A stretch of 5,192 nucleotides of DNA from Clostridia bacterium. Lineage in GTDB: Bacteria > Bacillota > Clostridia > Oscillospirales > CAG-272. How positions within the stretch are numbered: position 1 is the first letter of the stretch; each line of letters starts with the position of its first letter. This document shows positions 1 through 5,192 of this stretch, piece by piece. The position numbers and the translations under genes are program-made. The notes below the pieces were generated by a model. The model saw nothing but the letters and a program-made list of their open reading frames with translations. It was not told the origin of the DNA and made no database searches. The DNA lies in NCBI GenBank assembly GCA_017556845.1, contig JAFYMA010000048.1, forward strand, positions 1 to 5,192. The letters are read 5' to 3'.

Positions 1-1
1 A

Positions 2-610
2 AAGGGAACTAAAGGAGCAAAATGTCTTTTAGCCGGAATGATAGAGTGCGGAGTTTGCGGTGCAAAGATGCGATATCAGAAATGGAGCGGCGGCAGATAC
101 AAAATATATTGCTACTCAAAGGATAACTCCAAAACGCATTTGCATACGTTATATCCGTGCGACAATAAAAGCGTATGGGCAGACGAGCTTGAAAGGGTGG
201 TTCTCAGCGATCTTTTTTCTCTCAGATACAAGATATCTGACGACATACGCGCGGAGAATAATGATATAACGGATATTCTCAAGGATAGAGAAAACGGCAT
301 AAGAAAGCGTCTTTCACGGCTTTATAAGCTATATTCGCAAACCGATGACAGAGAAGATGAAATACTGTTGCAGCAGATAAGTGCATTGAAGCACGAGCTT
401 GAAGAAATATCTTATCAGCTTGAAAAGGAGAAGGAGAACAAAAGCGTTTCTGCTTTTAATGCCGAAAGAATGAAGCAGCTCGGTACGCTTCAGGGGGTAT
501 GGGATACTATGACGTGCGAGGAAAAACGCACGGTTCTGCGTGAGCTTATAGACAGGATCGTTATAACGTACGATAAAACGGATATATATTATACGTCAAA
601 TATTATCTGA
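2..610 (+). CDS. Large serine recombinase, C-terminal part (5' end outside window)
   Basis: The reading frame is open from base 2 with no stop, so the methionine at 38 is internal and the gene continues to the left; about 202 codons are visible. The start reads LLAGMIECGVCGAKM, the usual entry into the recombinase zinc beta-ribbon. The four metal ligands are a CxxC pair (codons at 47 and 56), a Cys in YCYS (codon at 110) and a Cys in PCDNK (codon at 158). A charged, Leu-rich stretch (about bases 240-470) is the coiled coil that in this family mediates synapsis and directionality. It is followed by the typical end, ...EEKRTVLRELIDRIVI. The catalytic resolvase domain with the active Ser lies outside the window. 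Such enzymes integrate and excise phages, conjugative elements and skin-type elements; which applies here cannot be told. It is convergent with the gene at 659-2632. The C-terminus looks intact. Family assignment is confident, role is not. Confidence 0.9.
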   Translation, partial: KGTKGAKCLLAGMIECGVCGAKMRYQKWSGGRYKIYCYSKDNSKTHLHTLYPCDNKSVWADELERVVLSDLFSLRYKISDDIRAENNDITDILKDRENGIRKRLSRLYKLYSQTDDREDEILLQQISALKHELEEISYQLEKEKENKSVSAFNAERMKQLGTLQGVWDTMTCEEKRTVLRELIDRIVITYDKTDIYYTSNII

Positions 611-646
611 TATACCGAAGCGTGATTTTATCACGCTTCGGTATAT
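610..646. terminator. Perfect hairpin between convergent genes, probable bidirectional terminator
   Basis: Bases 610-626 and 630-646 form a perfect 17-bp inverted repeat around a TTT loop; the core arm reads TATACCGAAGCGTGA. It begins on the last base of the recombinase stop codon (608-610) and ends 12 bp before the stop codon of the convergent gene. Its position and stability suit shared termination for both strands. The flanking T-runs are short and broken in both directions, so this is not a textbook intrinsic terminator. Confidence 0.75.
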
Positions 647-658
647 TAATATAAGCTT

Positions 659-2632
659 TTATTTCTTCTTTTTAAGCACTGTAAATAATACGATATTGCC
701 GCCTACTGCAATGATAACGACAACTGCAATAACTATCCACCATACTGTCATATCGTTTCCGCCGCCGTTGTTATCGCCTGATGACGTGTCAACGCCTGCG
801 TTTGCCTGTATATCACTTTCGTCTGCATTCGTTTCTGTGTTCAGCTCGGTAGCTGAAGCGTCTGTTTCGGGATCGTTTACTGCCGGAGCATCGGTCGTCG
901 GAGCGTTTGTTTCAGGAGCGTTCGGATCTTCAACAGTTCCCGTGTGTCCTGTTTTTGTTACAAAAATGATGTTATGAATGTATATATTCTCGCCGCTCGG
1001 TGATGTTACTGCAAGGTAAACGTCGCCTATGTCGTCGCTCTTCACGTTGAGCTTTGCGACTCTGCGGTAAAGATCGTCGCCGTTACCGCTTTTTAAATTG
1101 CAGTAGTCAACTGTATAGGCGTTCTTGTCTGTATAATCGCCGTTCGGGTCTGCGGTTATACCGAGATAAGCAGGCTTGCCGTTCGACGTTGCCTTAAAAT
1201 CGCCGTCGGTAGAATAATCTATGAATATCTGATCGTATTTTGAAAGGTTTATTCTGCCAAGAGCAATAGCATCAGCAGGCTTGCATACGACCGTACGCCA
1301 CTTGATACCCATATCTGCATATTCTCTTACAAGACCGTCCTCGCGGGATATATTCATAAGATCGTACGTAAAGTATGAATCTATGTTGGAAGCTTTGAGA
1401 AGATCAGCCTCGACGAATTCCGTGCCGTCGGGCGTTTTGCATTTTTCCTTGGGCATACCCTCGTATATCGGTATAACGAAGTTTATTTTTGTATCGAGGA
1501 AATTGTTTTCCGAGTATGCTCTGTACATGGTGTTGCCCTCGCTCGTTGCGGCGGTAACGTTCTGCATATACTGTCCCCAGAAGTTCTTTGACGAACGGGC
1601 GTCAACGTTGAATTTCTGCAGATAAGGAATATTCTGATATACGTCGATGTACTTTGCCTTTACCTTCATAGTACCGCCGTAAAGTGCCTTCCATCTCGTA
1701 TTCCAAGAGGGGCTTCCGCCCCACTTGCTTGCCATTTCCGGCGTGCCCTGAATTGCTTCGTTCATACCGCCCATATATATTTCAAAATAGCCGGTACCCG
1801 CTGAGCCCATATTGAAATAGTTGTAATAACCGTTGTATTTCTGCAGACCTGCCTGCGTGTATCCCGATGTGGGAGCGTTTATAAGATTTCCGTTTTCATC
1901 TGTTTTGGAATATTTACCGCTTCCGTTATCGTAGTAATACCACATTTTATCGCCGCAATAGCCGGAAATGAGTGCGGATTTTCCCGTACCCTGCTCCTGA
2001 CGTATTCTTGAAGCGAGGAAAACGGGGTTTACACCGACCTCTTTTCCTACCTTGTAAAAGAATTCTGCGTACGTTGTATTGCTGTATTCTCCGTCAAGCT
2101 TGGTGTTTTCCATAAACGTACCGCGCAAAGCCGCTTGAACGGCTTCGAGTGTTATTCCATCTGACCAGCGAAGGTCAAGATAGCGGAAAATGCTTTTTTC
2201 ACCAAGGAAGTTACGCGTATCCATTTCGTACTCAACGGCGGCGCGTGATGCCTTGTACCAGCCTGAATCGTAAAGGACCGTATGTGAAAAATCTCTGTAC
2301 AGCGTTTGCGCTGCGGAGCGTGCGCAAAGGTTACGCTTGATGCTGTCAGCGTATTCCATATGAATAACGTAATCCCACGTATATTCCGTTTCCTTGCCTT
2401 GCTGACGGCTTATTTCCGTGATAAGCAATGGCTCAAATTCCCATTGACTGTATTTTTTGTGAAGAGCGAGCAACGGCTCTATGTAATCCTCTGTAAATCC
2501 CTTGTCTTTCAGTGATTGCTTGTACGCTTCATCAGCGGCTTCGTCTGCCATTACCGAAACAGGCATTGCAAATGTGCCGACAAGCATACAAAGACATAAA
2601 GCGATCAAGGAGAGTCTTTTAAACAGCTTCAT
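659..2632 (-). CDS. Secreted, C-terminally membrane-anchored glucosaminidase (peptidoglycan hydrolase)
   Basis: A 657-residue exported enzyme predicted to cut the glycan strands of peptidoglycan (N-acetylglucosaminidase of the LytD/GH73-like group common in Firmicutes). Residues 1-29 are a signal peptide (KLFKR, hydrophobic core, likely cleavage after VMA). Residues 45-175 match the N-terminal half of this group: YIEPLLALHKKY, GWYKASRAAVEYEMDTRNFL, IFRYLDLRW. Residues 190-365 are the catalytic part, with VNPVFLASRIRQEQG (E213 is the likely catalytic acid), YNYFNMGSAG, ALYGG, YLQKFNV and QYMQNV. Residues ~395-560 are a segment I cannot name, with beta-rich appearance. Residues ~563-627 are a Pro/Thr/Ala/Asp/Asn-rich linker. 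Residues 629-653 form a transmembrane helix followed by KKKK, giving an outside catalytic domain and a short inside tail. No LysM, SH3 or choline-binding repeat is seen. Start: ATG with GGAGAA five to six bases upstream. It has its own promoter. Enzyme class is well supported by motifs; exact bond specificity is inference. Confidence 0.85.
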   Translation of the reverse strand: MKLFKRLSLIALCLCMLVGTFAMPVSVMADEAADEAYKQSLKDKGFTEDYIEPLLALHKKYSQWEFEPLLITEISRQQGKETEYTWDYVIHMEYADSIKRNLCARSAAQTLYRDFSHTVLYDSGWYKASRAAVEYEMDTRNFLGEKSIFRYLDLRWSDGITLEAVQAALRGTFMENTKLDGEYSNTTYAEFFYKVGKEVGVNPVFLASRIRQEQGTGKSALISGYCGDKMWYYYDNGSGKYSKTDENGNLINAPTSGYTQAGLQKYNGYYNYFNMGSAGTGYFEIYMGGMNEAIQGTPEMASKWGGSPSWNTRWKALYGGTMKVKAKYIDVYQNIPYLQKFNVDARSSKNFWGQYMQNVTAATSEGNTMYRAYSENNFLDTKINFVIPIYEGMPKEKCKTPDGTEFVEADLLKASNIDSYFTYDLMNISREDGLVREYADMGIKWRTVVCKPADAIALGRINLSKYDQIFIDYSTDGDFKATSNGKPAYLGITADPNGDYTDKNAYTVDYCNLKSGNGDDLYRRVAKLNVKSDDIGDVYLAVTSPSGENIYIHNIIFVTKTGHTGTVEDPNAPETNAPTTDAPAVNDPETDASATELNTETNADESDIQANAGVDTSSGDNNGGGNDMTVWWIVIAVVVIIAVGGNIVLFTVLKKKK

Positions 2633-2635
2633 AAA

Positions 2636-2641
2636 TTCTCC
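2636..2641 (-). promoter_or_regulatory. Ribosome binding site of the glucosaminidase gene
   Basis: On the minus strand GGAGAA precedes the ATG (2630-2632), with five bases between GGAG and the start codon. This supports the start at 2632, which also yields a complete signal peptide. Confidence 0.7.
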
Positions 2642-2646
2642 ATTCC

Positions 2647-2660
2647 CAACCGTAAGGTTG
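2647..2660 (-). repeat. Small hairpin in the leader of the glucosaminidase mRNA
   Basis: CAACC (2647-2651) and GGTTG (2656-2660) can pair around a 4-base loop, ending five bases before the Shine-Dalgarno sequence. It is short and may be chance, but lies inside the transcribed leader where it could affect ribosome access or mRNA stability. Confidence 0.3.
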
Positions 2661-2683
2661 ATGTTATATTTTATATTATACCT

Positions 2684-2712
2684 ATTATATCACAAAGATT
2701 TTAATAATTCAA
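2684..2712 (-). promoter_or_regulatory. Sigma-A-type promoter with extended -10 for the glucosaminidase gene
   Basis: On the minus strand TTGAAT (2707-2712) is separated by exactly 17 bases from a perfect TATAAT (2684-2689). A TG one base before the -10 gives the extended form TGATATAAT. The predicted leader is about 45 nt. A second TATAAT (2675-2680) lies just downstream without an obvious -35. The promoter sits after the terminator-like hairpin of the upstream gene, so the glucosaminidase is probably an independent, housekeeping-sigma transcription unit. Confidence 0.75.
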
Positions 2713-2751
2713 CCGCTTTTTATCAAAATAGCTCCTTTTATACAGAGCATT

Positions 2752-2777
2752 AAAGCCCCGACGAATATCGGGGCTTT
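2752..2777 (-). terminator. Terminator-like GC-rich hairpin after the sigK/DUF3794 unit
   Basis: AAAGCCCCGA (2752-2761) and TCGGGGCTTT (2768-2777) form a perfect 10-bp stem with a 6-base loop, beginning three bases past the stop codon (2781-2783) of the minus-strand gene. The GC core flanked by A/T pairs is typical of intrinsic terminators. The U-tract is only three bases before AATGC, so some read-through is possible. Confidence 0.7.
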
Positions 2778-2780
2778 GTG

Positions 2781-4307
2781 TTATGTTTTTTTAGGTATTA
2801 CGATCACTCGTTTCGTTTCAAGTGACGGATTTGCTTTTTTTAGCTCTTCTGGTGATATTCCGTATTTTTTTGCTATCTGCCACGCTCCTTCATTTTCAGA
2901 TGGGTAGTATAGGGTAAACGGCGCGGCGGATGTTTGTAATACATTTTCGGTAACGCTTATGCTTTCAAGAACTGTGTAAGAACGGTTTTCCGTAACCAAA
3001 GCATTTACGTATATTTCGCACGTGAAGTAGTATTTTTCTCCGTCATAGTTAACGGTAGCGCATCCGACTGATACGTCGGGGTAGACAGTGCGCATTTCAA
3101 TATCGGGAAGCTCCATATCACCCTTGAATGGGAGCTTGAATGTTTGACTGTCAAGCTCGTTGCCCTGTTGACAAATACAGCAGATGTCCAAGGTACCTTG
3201 AAGTGTCAGCCTTTTTCCGCTTTCCGAAAAGGTAATATCGCTTTCCTTTGCAAATGCGGATATAATATCGCCGTTTAATTGCTCACAATCCTCTTGCGTA
3301 AGATCACCGCTGACGGTAAAGCTGCTGCGATACGCCCCCCTTGCTGTTTCGGTTGATATGTTCTTTGATGACGTATTGCTTTCGTGGGACGTACTGTACA
3401 TATCAGCTATTGCCTCAGCTTGCTGATTACACATACATAAAATGCGCAGATCATATAAAAGATCGATCTCTATAACACGCTTTTCGCCTTCGGCGTTTTC
3501 CGATATATTTCCGGTGATCCCGTACACGCTCATTCTTGCATTGCATACGCAGTCAGAGCTTACGCCTTCCTGAACTACGGTGCGTGTTACGGGTATGCTT
3601 ATCGGCAAAAAAGCAACGCCTGACTCGCCGCTTTCATCACCGACGGTGCTGTATACGATTATTCCCGTTATATTTGCGCCAAACGATATACTGCCGTCTT
3701 CTGATTCCGTTTGTGTTATCTGCGGTAAAGCGTAAACGGTTATGATCCTGTCAGCTTCGGGATATTCAGACGGTATGGCTATGTCCTGCGATACGCTTAT
3801 GGCTGAATCTTCGATAACTGTAACGTCTGCGCTTTGCACCGGTACGGATAAAACCTGCTTTTCATTTTCCGAAAGAATATTGCCGTTTATTTCAGGTGCA
3901 AAGCTTTCCTGGCCCCACACGCAAATGTCTGCACATATTCGTGCCTTGAATACGATTTTTCTCGGATTTGCAACACGTATATTTACGTTTTGCAACGTAG
4001 GTATTACGTCTGCGGAAACGGCGTTTTGGTTTTTAATACTGATGTGATCCGAGCATTCGTGCTTACATTCCGCACATTGCAGGGTTTTGTCCTCGGCTCT
4101 GTACATAAAGCCGAACGAAACGGTCATTGAATATTGCACACGGTCATTGCTCACGTACGCTTCCGTAAGCCGTACTGACGGAAAAACATGTATACTTTTT
4201 CGTATATCGGGAAAATAGTCAGGAAGGATATACTCAAACGATATATCCGTACAGTTGTCGGACGTCAATATTTTTTTACATATCATATCTTCATTGCGAT
4301 GCTCCAT
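2781..4307 (-). CDS. DUF3794 (SPOCS) and LysM domain protein, SipL-like spore coat morphogenesis factor
   Basis: A 508-residue protein without signal peptide or membrane helix, so cytoplasmic; expected to act in the mother cell at the forespore surface. Residues ~18-100 carry the DUF3794 hallmark ILPDYFPDIRKSIHV. A second similar unit begins near 170 (IAIPSEYPEADRIITVYA). A third, more diverged one may span about 325-450. The C-terminus (about 466-505) is a LysM-type fold: AWQIAKKYGISPEELKKANPS then VIVIPKK. Repeated DUF3794 plus a terminal LysM at about 500 residues is the architecture of clostridial SipL, whose LysM domain binds the coat ATPase SpoIVA; orthology rather than paralogy is inferred. 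Seventeen cysteines are present, many in pairs (C78/C81/C85, C125/C129, C253/C255, C291/C293, C376/C377/C379). The start is ATG with a modest AGAAAGG about 11 bases upstream; M8 has no better ribosome site. It follows sigK by 52 bp with no terminator, implying co-transcription. Confidence 0.8.
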   Translation of the reverse strand: MEHRNEDMICKKILTSDNCTDISFEYILPDYFPDIRKSIHVFPSVRLTEAYVSNDRVQYSMTVSFGFMYRAEDKTLQCAECKHECSDHISIKNQNAVSADVIPTLQNVNIRVANPRKIVFKARICADICVWGQESFAPEINGNILSENEKQVLSVPVQSADVTVIEDSAISVSQDIAIPSEYPEADRIITVYALPQITQTESEDGSISFGANITGIIVYSTVGDESGESGVAFLPISIPVTRTVVQEGVSSDCVCNARMSVYGITGNISENAEGEKRVIEIDLLYDLRILCMCNQQAEAIADMYSTSHESNTSSKNISTETARGAYRSSFTVSGDLTQEDCEQLNGDIISAFAKESDITFSESGKRLTLQGTLDICCICQQGNELDSQTFKLPFKGDMELPDIEMRTVYPDVSVGCATVNYDGEKYYFTCEIYVNALVTENRSYTVLESISVTENVLQTSAAPFTLYYPSENEGAWQIAKKYGISPEELKKANPSLETKRVIVIPKKT

Positions 4308-4359
4308 TTTGATTCTTACCTTTCTCGTTTTTTATATTTATATTTCTTTATGCTTGATA

Positions 4360-5058
4360 TTATGAATAAAATCCGCTGTCGTTCAATGTTTTTTTGATCT
4401 TCTCCAAGGAAGCCTTTTCTATTCTTGAAACGTATGAACGCGATATACCGAGCGCCTGTGCAACGCATCTTTGCCTCATAGGTGCTTTCCCGTTAAGACC
4501 GTATCGCATAACTATCACTTGACGTTCTCTTTTGCTCAGCACGTTTTTTATTGCATAATAGACTTTTTCGGTCTTCATTTTTTTGTCTATATCGTCGGCA
4601 ACCGTGTCAGGAACGCTTATTATATCAATGTATGTTAAAGGATTGCCGTCCTTGTCTGTATCCAATATATCGTTTACCGATACTTCATTTTGAAGCTTTT
4701 TTCGGCTTCTGAAGTGCATAAGTATTTCGTTTTGCAGGCATTTTCCTGCATACGTTGCAAAGCGTGCGCCGTTATTCGGATCAAAGTTGTCTATCGCCTT
4801 TATAAGACCGATCGTTCCTATTGAAATGAGATCGTCCTGATTTTTGGAAAGAGTATAATACTTTTTAACGATATGGGCGACGAGCCGCATATTGTGGCGT
4901 ATCAGCTTTTCACGCGCGATCATGTCGCCGTTTTTCATCCTGATAAAGCATTCTTTTTCCTCTTTTGCACTCAGCGGCGGCGGGTACGTTTCATTGTCCG
5001 AGACCTTTAAAAACAGAAAAATAAAGTTGTGAAACAGATTCAGTATTCCTTCAAACAC
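4360..5058 (-). CDS. sigK: RNA polymerase sporulation sigma factor SigK (pro-sigma-K), uninterrupted
   Basis: A 232-residue sigma-70-family factor of the late mother-cell class. Residues 1-20 are a hydrophobic pro-sequence (ILNLFHNFIFLFLKVS) resembling that removed from pro-sigma-K by the membrane protease SpoIVFB. PPPLSAKEE follows. Region 2 includes NMRLVAHIVKKY (56-67), DDLISIGTIGLIKAIDNFDP (75-94) and RFATYAGKCLQNEILMHFR (99-117). Region 4 includes LSKRERQVIVMRYGL (174-188) and the helix-turn-helix VAQALGISRSYVSRIEKA. SigK is preferred over SigE because of the short pro-sequence, LVAHIVKKY and ISRSYVSRIEK. Regions 2 and 4 are continuous in one frame, so no skin-type element splits the gene. 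Start is GTG (5056-5058) with a strong GGAGG five bases upstream. The HTH lead-in reads MRQRCVA, with a Cys where Glu is common. The DUF3794 gene lies 52 bp downstream on the same strand. Confidence 0.88.
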   Translation of the reverse strand: MFEGILNLFHNFIFLFLKVSDNETYPPPLSAKEEKECFIRMKNGDMIAREKLIRHNMRLVAHIVKKYYTLSKNQDDLISIGTIGLIKAIDNFDPNNGARFATYAGKCLQNEILMHFRSRKKLQNEVSVNDILDTDKDGNPLTYIDIISVPDTVADDIDKKMKTEKVYYAIKNVLSKRERQVIVMRYGLNGKAPMRQRCVAQALGISRSYVSRIEKASLEKIKKTLNDSGFYS

Positions 5059-5063
5059 GTCTA

Positions 5064-5068
5064 CCTCC
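5064..5068 (-). promoter_or_regulatory. Strong ribosome binding site selecting a GTG start for sigK
   Basis: GGAGG on the minus strand is five bases from the GTG at 5056-5058. The downstream frame begins directly with the expected pro-sequence. No ATG near this position gives a comparable N-terminus, so the ribosome site decides for the non-ATG start. Confidence 0.8.
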
Positions 5069-5070
5069 GA

Positions 5071-5089
5071 TTAACACAATTTTAACACA
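5071..5089. repeat. Direct repeat TTAACACA, 11-bp period, in the sigK leader
   Basis: TTAACACA occurs at 5071-5078 and again at 5082-5089, one helical turn apart, immediately upstream of the sigK ribosome site. Such spacing suits a DNA-binding dimer on one face of the helix. The first copy also overlaps TAACACAATT, which fits the SpoIIID consensus as I recall it (WWRRACARNY) at nine of ten positions. AT-rich chance is not excluded. Confidence 0.35.
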
Positions 5090-5092
5090 CCG

Positions 5093-5122
5093 TTGCTTGT
5101 GTGTATACAAAATCGGTATACA
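5093..5122 (+). promoter_or_regulatory. Possible plus-strand promoter facing out of the window
   Basis: TTGCTT (5093-5098) and TATACA (5117-5122) are 18 bases apart on the plus strand. The match is fair, not strong, and the -10 lies inside a palindrome and repeat. It would serve a gene starting at or beyond the right edge, divergent from sigK. Confidence 0.35.
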
Positions 5123-5133
5123 ATAAATTGTAT
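5103..5133. repeat. Palindrome and direct repeat in the sigK upstream region
   Basis: ATACAAT (5118-5124) and ATTGTAT (5127-5133) form a perfect 7-bp inverted repeat with a 2-base centre. The sequence GTATACAA occurs twice in direct orientation, at 5103-5110 and 5116-5123, so three related half-sites are packed into 31 bp. They overlap both candidate promoters, which is the arrangement of an operator controlling divergent genes. The bound protein, if any, is unknown. Confidence 0.45.
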
Positions 5134-5134
5134 G
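5127..5134 (-). promoter_or_regulatory. Candidate sigma-E/sigma-K-type -10 element for the sigK operon
   Basis: On the minus strand the sequence CATACAAT matches the sigma-E -10 consensus (CATACAnT) completely. It would start transcription near 5120 and leave a leader of about 60 nt. The expected -35 (ATA-like for sigma-E, AC for sigma-K) is not visible at the proper distance; a run of eight T lies there instead. The element is also half of a palindrome, so the match may have another cause. Confidence 0.35.
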
Positions 5135-5185
5135 CAAAAATGGCAAAAAAAAGAACGGATCTGATATGATCCTACGGTGGTAAAT

Positions 5186-5192
5186 ATGAAGA
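5186..5192 (+). CDS. Possible first codons of a divergent gene at the window edge
   Basis: ATGAAGA at the very end is preceded by GGTGG with five intervening bases, a plausible start site, and a candidate plus-strand promoter lies about 60 bp upstream. Only two codons are visible, so no product can be given and the call could be wrong. Confidence 0.25.

Noticed and set aside
38..40. ATG at 38 as the real start of a 190-residue protein
   Set aside because: The frame is open to the window edge and the residues before it (KCLLAG) belong to the conserved recombinase entry into the zinc ribbon, so this methionine is internal.
22..126. A 34-codon plus-strand ORF starting at ATG 22 behind a good AAAGGAG
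   Set aside because: It is out of frame with the recombinase, whose zinc-ribbon motif spans the same bases and is clearly the coding frame. The ribosome-site look-alike arises from Lys-Gly-Ala codons.
2720..2740. AAAAGGAGC on the minus strand as a ribosome site for a small gene between the terminator and the glucosaminidase promoter
   Set aside because: The only nearby start is a TTG giving five codons before a stop, and no hairpin or promoter fits a small gene there.
3536..4047. Plus-strand open frames opposite the DUF3794 gene, and similar ones opposite the glucosaminidase
   Set aside because: They have no recognisable domains and lie entirely within well-supported minus-strand genes; they are antisense shadows.
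4442..4451. GATATACCGA in sigK also occurs at 609-618 beside the recombinase end, as if paired attachment sites
   Set aside because: A 10-bp match is expected several times by chance in 5 kb, and similar ATACCGA strings recur elsewhere (near 1160). The sigK copy encodes conserved helix-turn-helix residues.
5140..5169. Short plus-strand ORF (nine codons) as a leader peptide
   Set aside because: No ribosome binding site precedes it, and the A-rich run that forms it is low complexity.

Overview
The window looks like chromosome of a spore-forming member of the Clostridia, probably an Oscillospirales/Ruminococcaceae-type gut anaerobe. This rests on moderately AT-rich codon use, an intact sigma-K-type sporulation sigma factor with a hydrophobic pro-sequence, a DUF3794/LysM (SipL-like) spore morphogenesis protein, and a secreted Firmicutes-type glucosaminidase. 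The species assignment is inference.

Layout, left to right. Bases 2-610 (+) are the last ~200 codons of a large serine recombinase, cut by the window edge, with the Cys4 zinc ribbon and the coiled-coil tail. A long perfect hairpin (610-646) closes it and separates it from a convergent gene. Bases 659-2632 (-) encode a 657-residue exported glucosaminidase with a C-terminal membrane anchor. It has its own near-consensus sigma-A-type promoter (2684-2712). A terminator-like hairpin (2752-2777) separates it from the upstream sporulation pair. Bases 2781-4307 (-) encode the SipL-like protein and 4360-5058 (-) encode SigK. These two are co-directional, 52 bp apart and have no visible terminator between them, so they probably form one transcript read sigK first. 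The right end (5059-5192) is a repeat-rich intergenic region. It carries candidate promoters on both strands and perhaps the first two codons of a divergent gene at the edge.

How the genes may work together: SigK directs late mother-cell transcription, and a SipL-like protein would help attach and assemble the coat around the forespore, so the operon is a compact late-sporulation unit. The glucosaminidase has a separate vegetative-type promoter and is probably a growth-phase wall-remodelling enzyme. The serine recombinase belongs to the same broad family as the enzyme that excises the skin element from split sigK genes. Here sigK is uninterrupted and the recombinase is about 3.7 kb away in the opposite orientation, so a link is only a hypothesis; it may equally be the end of an unrelated mobile element. 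I see no tRNA, rRNA, CRISPR array or complete insertion sequence.
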